Below, piece by piece: positions 53,158 to 58,715 of a stretch of 58,715 nucleotides of DNA; positions within the stretch are counted from its first letter, which is position 1; every line of letters begins with the position of its first letter. Under the pieces are notes generated by a model. The model saw only the letters and a program-made list of their open reading frames with translations, made no database searches and was not told the DNA's origin. The stretch comes from an uncultured Eubacterium sp. (GTDB taxonomy: Bacteria > Bacillota > Clostridia > Lachnospirales > Lachnospiraceae). Position numbers and translations under genes: made by a program. The DNA lies in contig CAJUAU010000018.1 in the NCBI GenBank assembly GCA_910584645.1, positions 1-58,715 on the forward strand. Direction: 5' to 3'.

Positions 53158-54288
53158 ATGAAAAAAAGCATATTGATATTTTTATGTTTACTGTTTGGGG
53201 GCTGCCTTACACTTACTATAAAACAAACCGCCGATGCAAAAGGTCAAATCCGATATAATTTATCGGAGGATGGGGTGCTTTCCTTTTATGGGAAAGGGGA
53301 ATTAAAAAGTATTGATCACTTAATTAATTATGAGCAAAAAGAAAGCGTTAAAATGATTATTATTGGTCAGGGAATCACTGGAATAAAAAAAGAAGGTATT
53401 TCACATTATTGGAATGCAAAGAAGGTTATTTTCCCTTCTTCTTTAAAAAAGATTGGAGAGAATGCGTTTTGTTATATGAAATCCTTAAAGACGATTGAGA
53501 TTCCGGATTCTGTAACAACTATCGGAAAAGGCGCATTTAGTGACTGTGATTCTCTAAAAAAGCTGGTTCTCCCAGCTTCTCTGAAATCATGGAAAAAGGG
53601 TATTGCGCAGGACTGCCCCAGTCTCAGCACCATCATAAACCGCTCCAAAGTGTCCTGCCATCTTGACGACTGTGAAGGGTGGCGTATCTGGAGAGTGAAC
53701 GGGAAAAAGACCAGGGTTCTGCCAAAAAAGAAAATAGCTAGAGCCAAAGGAAAGAAAATACCTATCACTTATGATTTGGCAGGAGGAAAAAGAACAGGGA
53801 AACTACCCCAATATTATGAGTATGGAACAAAACTGAAGCTTCCCGATACGGTAAAAAGAAATGACTATGAATTTTTTGGATGGTACAGCGAAGATAGTAG
53901 GCTTTTAACCACTTTATATTATATCGACCAAGATAGTTTTGAATACACAAATGGTGAAGATGAAAGAATAAAGCTAAAAAAAATCAAACTGACCCCCTGT
54001 TGGTTTAAATTCGAGCTACTGAACAATAAAGAGGGGACAGTCCAGATTACCCTGGATGGCAGTAAAAATCGGTTTCCCATTGTAATGTATGAGGTGCAGT
54101 ATTCCGAATTTAAAGATATGTCATCTGCGTATAGTGGATTTCTTTTGGATGTCAGGAATAAGAAAACAGTAGCTGAAATAACGAATATGCAAAGGGGAAA
54201 AGTATACTATTTTGAATTTAAGACAAGGGAAGAGCGAGAAATTGAAAGAGATTCCTGGATGGGGAAGAAGAAGATACAGGTGAACTAA
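53158..54288 (+). CDS. secreted LRR / InlB-repeat protein, tandem paralogue 1
   Basis: 376 aa. The start at 53158 has TGGAG 6 nt upstream. A hydrophobic N-terminus ends in GGC, a possible lipobox (LFGGC), then a leader of beta-strands (NLSEDGVLSFYGKGELK). A BspA-like leucine-rich repeat region (about 80-140, e.g. SSLKKIGENAFCYM, GKGAFSDCDSLKKL) is followed by a basic link and an InlB B-repeat-like module (about 201-245, YDLAGG...YEYGTKL...FFGWYSED). The last about 90 residues look fibronectin-like (VMYEVQYSEF). LRR_5 proteins are usually surface proteins that bind host or bacterial ligands. A closely related gene follows. Confidence 0.8.
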   Translation: MKKSILIFLCLLFGGCLTLTIKQTADAKGQIRYNLSEDGVLSFYGKGELKSIDHLINYEQKESVKMIIIGQGITGIKKEGISHYWNAKKVIFPSSLKKIGENAFCYMKSLKTIEIPDSVTTIGKGAFSDCDSLKKLVLPASLKSWKKGIAQDCPSLSTIINRSKVSCHLDDCEGWRIWRVNGKKTRVLPKKKIARAKGKKIPITYDLAGGKRTGKLPQYYEYGTKLKLPDTVKRNDYEFFGWYSEDSRLLTTLYYIDQDSFEYTNGEDERIKLKKIKLTPCWFKFELLNNKEGTVQITLDGSKNRFPIVMYEVQYSEFKDMSSAYSGFLLDVRNKKTVAEITNMQRGKVYYFEFKTREEREIERDSWMGKKKIQVN

Positions 54289-54320
54289 TAGACATATCTA
54301 AGTATTAATTTTACTGAAAG

Positions 54321-54360
54321 TTAGCTCAACGGCGCGAATTTGAACCCACCGTTGAGCTAA
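54321..54360 (+). other. 12-bp hairpin between the LRR genes
   Basis: TTAGCTCAACGG (54321-54332) pairs perfectly with CCGTTGAGCTAA (54349-54360). No T-run follows on this strand; it may be an intercistronic processing site or a weak terminator. Confidence 0.5.
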
Positions 54361-54376
54361 AAGGACAGGAGAGATT

Positions 54377-55522
54377 ATGAAAAGAAAAATTGCTTGGATA
54401 ATATACGGTTTGTTCGTTACAGTTTGTTTTTTAACCACAAATCAAACCGCCGATGCAAAAGGACATATCCGGTATAATCTATCGGAGGATGGGGTACTTT
54501 CCTTTTACGGGAAAGGGGAATTAAAACGTGCTGATTATTTACTCAGTATTGAAAAAGATTGTATAAAAAAGATTGTTATTGGGGAGGGAATTACGTCATT
54601 GGGAAAAAACTCGTTCACATATTTTCCAAATGCCAAAAAAGTGATTCTTCCCTCATCTTTAAAAAAAATTGGAGACAATGTCTTTTCTGACATGTCAGCA
54701 TTGGAAACAATTAAAGTGCCGGATTCAGTAGCAAGTATTGGAAAGGGTGCATTTAGTGACTGTGATTTATTGAAAAAACTGGTTCTTCCAGCCTCACTGA
54801 AGTCATGGAAAAAAGGTATTGCGAAGGACTGTCCCAGTCTCAGCACGGTCGTAAACCGCTCCAAAGAGTCCTGTCATCTTGACGATTGCCGGGGTTGGCG
54901 TATCTGGAAAGTGAACGGGAAAAAGACCAGGGTTCTGCCGAAAAAGAAAACAGCCAGAGCCAGGGGAAAGAAAATACCTATTACATATGACCTCGCAGGG
55001 GGAAAAAGAACTGGGAAGCTGCCCAAATATTATGAATATGGTACTAAGCTGACACTTCCCCCCAACATCAAAAAAAATGGCTATGAGCTTTTATGCTGGT
55101 ATAGTGAAGAGCGGTATAAAACCTTTTATCCGGCGATGTATCCATTGTATTATATAGATCACAATAGTCTTTTATATATGGAAGAACAAGAGGAAGAAAA
55201 TAAAAGGCTGGAAGAAATAAGACTGACTCCCTGCTGGTTTAAGTTTGAGATTCAGAATAGTAAAGAGGGAACGGTCCAGATTTATCTGGATGGCAGTAAG
55301 AACCCGTTGGACATCTTTATGTATGAGGTTCGGTATTCGGAATTTGAAGATATGACATCTCCACATAGTGAAAATCTCTTAGGTGCCAAGGATAACAAAG
55401 TAATGGGGGAGATAACGAATCTGGATAGGGGAAAAACATATTATTTTGAATTTAGGACATGGGAAGATCATCAAAGTGAAATAGATTCATGGATGGGGAA
55501 GAGAAAGATGCAGGTGAACTAA
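54377..55522 (+). CDS. secreted LRR / InlB-repeat protein, tandem paralogue 2
   Basis: 381 aa, the same domain order as the previous gene: signal peptide, NLSEDGVLSFYGKGELK leader, LRR_5 units, basic link, InlB B-repeat (YDLAGG...CWYSEE) and C-terminal module. The middle (about 100-205) is almost the same as paralogue 1, while both ends differ. AGGAGAG lies 7 nt before the ATG. Here the signal peptide (ending near TADAKG) has no lipobox Cys, so this copy is probably freely secreted, unlike the first. The pair looks like a recent duplication. Confidence 0.8.
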   Translation: MKRKIAWIIYGLFVTVCFLTTNQTADAKGHIRYNLSEDGVLSFYGKGELKRADYLLSIEKDCIKKIVIGEGITSLGKNSFTYFPNAKKVILPSSLKKIGDNVFSDMSALETIKVPDSVASIGKGAFSDCDLLKKLVLPASLKSWKKGIAKDCPSLSTVVNRSKESCHLDDCRGWRIWKVNGKKTRVLPKKKTARARGKKIPITYDLAGGKRTGKLPKYYEYGTKLTLPPNIKKNGYELLCWYSEERYKTFYPAMYPLYYIDHNSLLYMEEQEEENKRLEEIRLTPCWFKFEIQNSKEGTVQIYLDGSKNPLDIFMYEVRYSEFEDMTSPHSENLLGAKDNKVMGEITNLDRGKTYYFEFRTWEDHQSEIDSWMGKRKMQVN

Positions 55523-55582
55523 AGAGTAAAATCAAAAGTTAAATTGTGAGTTGCCATATTTGCAAATTAAGTAACAAAATAT

Positions 55583-55611
55583 TTGGTGGAAGTGATATAT
55601 TATGCTATAAT
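55583..55611 (+). promoter_or_regulatory. extended -10 promoter of the restriction-modification operon
   Basis: TTGGTG (55583-55588), 17 bp, then TATAAT (55606-55611) with TGC in front. About 195 nt of leader before hsdM holds two tiny ORFs. Confidence 0.6.
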
Positions 55612-55647
55612 ACTCTTATATACCCCAGAAAGGATGGAAGAGTATTT

Positions 55648-55788
55648 ATGAATCAAAGCAGGTACGGCATCGAAAGCTGCAGTAAAATATATTAGATGGA
55701 AGAAGTGGTCTTACAGGTAGTAGGATTGCTTCTTTTGTTTGTTATATGTACAGTTTGTGATAGAATGCACAGAAGAGATAAAGAATAG
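55648..55788 (+). other. two tiny ORFs in the hsdM leader (15 and 30 codons)
   Basis: ATG 55648 opens 15 codons (MNQSRYGIESCSKIY) ending at TAG 55693-55695, with AAGGA upstream. The next ATG at 55696 starts directly after that stop and encodes 30 aa, MEEVVLQVVGLLLLFVICTV followed by a basic tail with two more Cys or charged residues, ending at 55788. The second is a single-pass, positively tailed peptide, like type I toxins or small regulators. Its own ribosome-binding site is poor, so coupling with the first ORF is likely if it is translated. Confidence 0.4.
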
Positions 55789-55804
55789 AAATGGAGCAGT
55801 AATT

Positions 55805-58381
55805 ATGGTATCAATTGAGGATATTAAGAGGCGTTTATGGGATGGAGCAAATGAATTGAGAGGTTCTATGGACGCAAGCAGATATAAAGACTATATGCTG
55901 GGTTTAATGTTTTATAAATTTTTAAGTGACAAGACATTGAACATTTTTAGCATAGCTAATGGCTCAAAAGATGTAACAGAAAGAGAGTTAGTAGAAGAAT
56001 ACAAAAGAGCAGAGGAAACATATGGGAAAGAGATTGAAGATATGATCCAGGGCACTTTAGGGTATTATGTCGCATCAGAGTATTTATATCAATCATGGCT
56101 CATTGATATTGATGAAGGCAATTTTGAATTACAAAAAGTTATGGATTCTTTGAATCATTTTGAGCGAACCATTGCTGTTTCGGATGAGTCGACGGAATTT
56201 AAGGGGCTTTTTGCAAATAGTAATATGGATCTGACAGATACGGCATTAGGCAGCAATTTGAATGACCGGAGTAAAAATATTAAGGCGCTTATTTTACTCT
56301 TTGCTGATCTGGATATGATCGCGTTACAAAAAAATGATATTCTTGGTGATGCATATGAATATTTGATCGGTCAGTTTGCGATGGAGTCTGGTAAAAAGGC
56401 AGGGGAGTTCTATACACCGAGACAGGTAAGTGAGATTTTAGCGCAAACTGTCGTACAGACATCAGATATATCATCCATCTATGACCCTTGTGTGGGCTCA
56501 GGGTCGCTTTTGTTGACCGTAGGAAAACATTTGAGTGCGGAGAAACAGCGGGATCTTGAGTATTATGGACAAGAGAAAAATACGGCGACATATAACCTGA
56601 CTCGGATGAATTTACTTTTACATGGTGTTAAACCAGATAAGATGACGATTAAAAATGGGGATACGCTGGCAGAAGACTGGCCGGAAGATCCACAGAATCC
56701 GGATGAAGGAGTTCAGTTTGATGCAGTAGTGATGAATCCGCCGTATTCCCTGTCAAAATGGAATAAAGCCGGATTAAAAGTAAGTGATCCCCGGTTTGAA
56801 TCCATCGGATGTCTTCCACCAGATTCTAAGGGTGATTATGCTTTTTTGCTACATGGGTTATATCATCTGGAAACAGAAGGAACCATGTCTATTGTACTGC
56901 CTCATGGTGTGCTGTTCCGAGGTGGTACAGAAGGTGAGATCCGAAAGAAACTGCTGGATAAAAACCATATAGATACAATCATTGGATTGCCTAACAATTT
57001 ATTTACCAACACAAATATTCCGGTGGTAGTAATGGTTTTAAAAAAGAATAGGAAGAATGACGATCCAGTTCTTATCATTGATGCTTCAAGCAGTTTTATT
57101 AAAGTTGGAAAACAAAATGTGCTTCAGGAAAAGGACATTGCAAGGATTATTCATACTTATCGTGATAGAAAAGTTATTCCCGGCTATAGTTTCGCAGCAA
57201 GCCGGGAGAATATTATTTGTAATGACTATAACTTGAATATTCCTCGTTATGTAGAAAGGATTGATCATGAATTTGCACATGATGTGGATGCTCATCTCTT
57301 TGGCGGCATACCAGAAGAAAATATAAAAATGTTAAAGGCTATAAATACATTGAGCGGTGATGTGTTTAAAAATCATATCAAATATATTAGGGATGGTTAT
57401 GTAGAGATCGATTCTGATATTACCATTTTGGAAGAGGAAATATTGTCCAGTGAAAAACTGGTTTCGATTATTGCAGAAACAAAGCAAAAAGCGGGTGTGT
57501 TTACAGAGAAATATATGGACGCTATAAGAGATTTGAGTAGCATAAATAATATTAGTGCAGTTAAGGATAAAATGCATGAAGAAATATTATCTATGCTTCA
57601 TGATTATGAGTTTATAGATGAATACGATGGATACCAGAGGGTAGCAGATATTTGGAACAGAAGTCTGACACATGATAGTGAAATGATCGCCGACGGAGGT
57701 TTTTATAATGTGGGGAGAATGAGGGAACCACATATGGTAACCAAAGGCAGCGGGAAAAATAAGCGGGAAGAGCAGGATGGCTGGAAGGGTGTAATCGTAC
57801 CTAATGAGATTATTAAAAAATGCTTGTATAAGGATGCTGTCGACCTGATAAATAAAGATAAAAACAGGCTGCAGGTAACAGAGGATGAACTGATACAGTT
57901 AGCGGAGTCGGCAATGGAAGAAGACACTTTGGAAAATGAGGCATTGTTTGAGACATTGAAGAAAAATGCGGCTGGGGATGCGCAGGCAATATTTGAAAGC
58001 AAAGCTGTAAAATCTGAATTAAAGCTATGTGATAAACATACGCAAAGGTATGAATTATTAAAAAAGGCGGGGTCCCTTATTTCAGAAAAGACGACGCTGG
58101 CGAAAAAGATCAAAGATGCAGAAATTAGCCTGAAGAAGGAAATTGAAGACCGGATAGAGAAACTAACGGATGCCGAGATTGATGAATTGATGTATGTGAA
58201 GTGGTTTGGTACTTTTGTGGGGGATATTGCTGAGCTGGCAACGTATAAATTGAAGGACGAGATTGAAACATTGAAAATACTTCATAATAGGTATGGCCAA
58301 ACGATGGATAGCATTGATGAGGAAATCAAAGAATTGATGAATACCTTTAGTTTATTGCAACAGGATCTGGTGGTGATGTAA
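55805..58381 (+). CDS. hsdM: type I restriction-modification DNA methyltransferase subunit, extended
   Basis: 858 aa. N-terminal HsdM helical domain (about 1-150); AdoMet-binding motif I DPCVGSGSLLL (about 231-241) preceded by FYTPRQVSEI; motif IV NPPYSLSKWN (about 309-318). The residues beyond about 520 are an unusually long C-terminal part, helical and coiled-coil-rich, against the 500-530 aa of most HsdM. The start at 55805 has GGAG 8 nt upstream; an open frame to 55739 has none. The gene ends with its stop overlapping the HsdS start (58381). It methylates adenine at a site set by HsdS. Confidence 0.92.
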   Translation: MVSIEDIKRRLWDGANELRGSMDASRYKDYMLGLMFYKFLSDKTLNIFSIANGSKDVTERELVEEYKRAEETYGKEIEDMIQGTLGYYVASEYLYQSWLIDIDEGNFELQKVMDSLNHFERTIAVSDESTEFKGLFANSNMDLTDTALGSNLNDRSKNIKALILLFADLDMIALQKNDILGDAYEYLIGQFAMESGKKAGEFYTPRQVSEILAQTVVQTSDISSIYDPCVGSGSLLLTVGKHLSAEKQRDLEYYGQEKNTATYNLTRMNLLLHGVKPDKMTIKNGDTLAEDWPEDPQNPDEGVQFDAVVMNPPYSLSKWNKAGLKVSDPRFESIGCLPPDSKGDYAFLLHGLYHLETEGTMSIVLPHGVLFRGGTEGEIRKKLLDKNHIDTIIGLPNNLFTNTNIPVVVMVLKKNRKNDDPVLIIDASSSFIKVGKQNVLQEKDIARIIHTYRDRKVIPGYSFAASRENIICNDYNLNIPRYVERIDHEFAHDVDAHLFGGIPEENIKMLKAINTLSGDVFKNHIKYIRDGYVEIDSDITILEEEILSSEKLVSIIAETKQKAGVFTEKYMDAIRDLSSINNISAVKDKMHEEILSMLHDYEFIDEYDGYQRVADIWNRSLTHDSEMIADGGFYNVGRMREPHMVTKGSGKNKREEQDGWKGVIVPNEIIKKCLYKDAVDLINKDKNRLQVTEDELIQLAESAMEEDTLENEALFETLKKNAAGDAQAIFESKAVKSELKLCDKHTQRYELLKKAGSLISEKTTLAKKIKDAEISLKKEIEDRIEKLTDAEIDELMYVKWFGTFVGDIAELATYKLKDEIETLKILHNRYGQTMDSIDEEIKELMNTFSLLQQDLVVM

Positions 58382-58695
58382 TGGAAAATGAGAAAAAGAA
58401 AATGCCGAAGAGAAGATTTGCCGGGTTTACCGATGATTGGGAGGAACGTAAGGCTATTGACATAGCTGAATACTCAAAAGGAAATGGCTATTCAAAAAGT
58501 GATTTGACGGAAGTTGGAACACCAATAATCCTATATGGCAGGCTTTATACGAAGTACCAATTTGCTATCGACGAAGTAGATACTTTTGCTACGCCGAAAA
58601 ATAACGCTGTTTATAGCCAAGGGAATGAAGTATTAATCCCTGCCTCGGGAGAAACTGCTGGAGGCTGTAAAAAATCTTGTGTCTATGGAAGTTAG
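58381..58695 (+). CDS. hsdS: HsdS specificity subunit, truncated N-terminal fragment
   Basis: 104 aa against about 400 aa for a normal HsdS. The start RRFAGFTDDWEERK is the usual HsdS N-terminus and the first target-recognition domain runs to VLIPASGETA. From about 58645 the translation changes to GGCKKSCVYGS and stops at TAG 58693-58695, so the conserved continuation is lost. Another reading frame, LWKLDFSDKNK, is open to the window end. A frameshift, an inversion-type cassette boundary, or a stop is possible; the window ends 20 nt later. It overlaps hsdM by 1 nt, showing operon order M-S. Confidence 0.8.
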   Translation: MENEKKKMPKRRFAGFTDDWEERKAIDIAEYSKGNGYSKSDLTEVGTPIILYGRLYTKYQFAIDEVDTFATPKNNAVYSQGNEVLIPASGETAGGCKKSCVYGS

Positions 58696-58715
58696 ACTTT
58701 TCTGATAAGAATAAA

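Overview
The window looks like chromosomal DNA from a gut Lachnospiraceae bacterium of the Blautia / Mediterraneibacter type. The evidence is an RpoB and RpoC of clostridial type, strong GGAGG ribosome-binding sites, a CotS-like spore-coat kinase and a YtvI-like membrane protein, many secreted Lys-rich proteins with bacterial Ig-like domains, and a mucin or plant glycan-degrading repertoire (GH27, GH98, GH43). The genus is an inference; no 16S rRNA is present.

Layout. 1-605: five tRNAs (Thr, Tyr, initiator Met, Phe, Lys) ending at a terminator; the Lys tRNA has an imperfect acceptor stem. 0.7-12.4 kb: a secretion and glycan region with a small secreted protein, a GH27 alpha-galactosidase, a HAD phosphatase, a four-gene operon of small membrane proteins plus a PstS-like binding protein, a GH98 endo-beta-galactosidase, and two large secreted Ig-like proteins. 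12.6-19.9 kb: an alpha/alpha-toroid protein, a two-component system with its ABC exporter, and a beta-lactamase-fold serine hydrolase. 19.9-20.5 kb: broken toxin/antitoxin-type genes lying against the 3' end of tRNA-Arg(CCT). 20.6-23.2 kb: GH43 glycosidase and DAHP synthase. 23.4-25.6 kb: a second two-component system. 25.7-39.8 kb: mostly core genes (YtvI-like protein, CotS-like kinase, PEGA lipoprotein, phosphoglucomutase, glycogen branching enzyme, ThyX, alpha/beta hydrolase, DUF885 lipoprotein and two tandem paralogous lipoproteins). 39.8-43.0 kb: two PD-(D/E)XK-type genes of expanded families with duplicated hairpin-forming repeats. 43.1-50.7 kb: rpoB-rpoC, with their own near-consensus promoter and no ribosomal protein genes next to them. 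51.0-55.5 kb: a secreted protein that joins two CBM2-like modules to a helveticin-J-like domain, then two tandem LRR/InlB-repeat proteins. 55.6 kb to the end: a type I restriction-modification locus (hsdM plus a truncated hsdS), with two tiny ORFs in the leader.

How the parts work together. GH98 and GH27 fit foraging on host blood-group or mucin glycans. Phosphoglucomutase and branching enzyme fit glycogen storage. The regulator-kinase-ABC-permease set at 13.6-18.8 kb fits a peptide-antibiotic or cell-envelope stress module, and phased TTAAG repeats precede its transporter genes. The most unusual items are the CBM2/helveticin-J-like fusion, the decayed tRNA-linked toxin/antitoxin remnants, the repeated structured element upstream of rpoB, and the operator-controlled PstS-like operon with its hairpin-rich leader.
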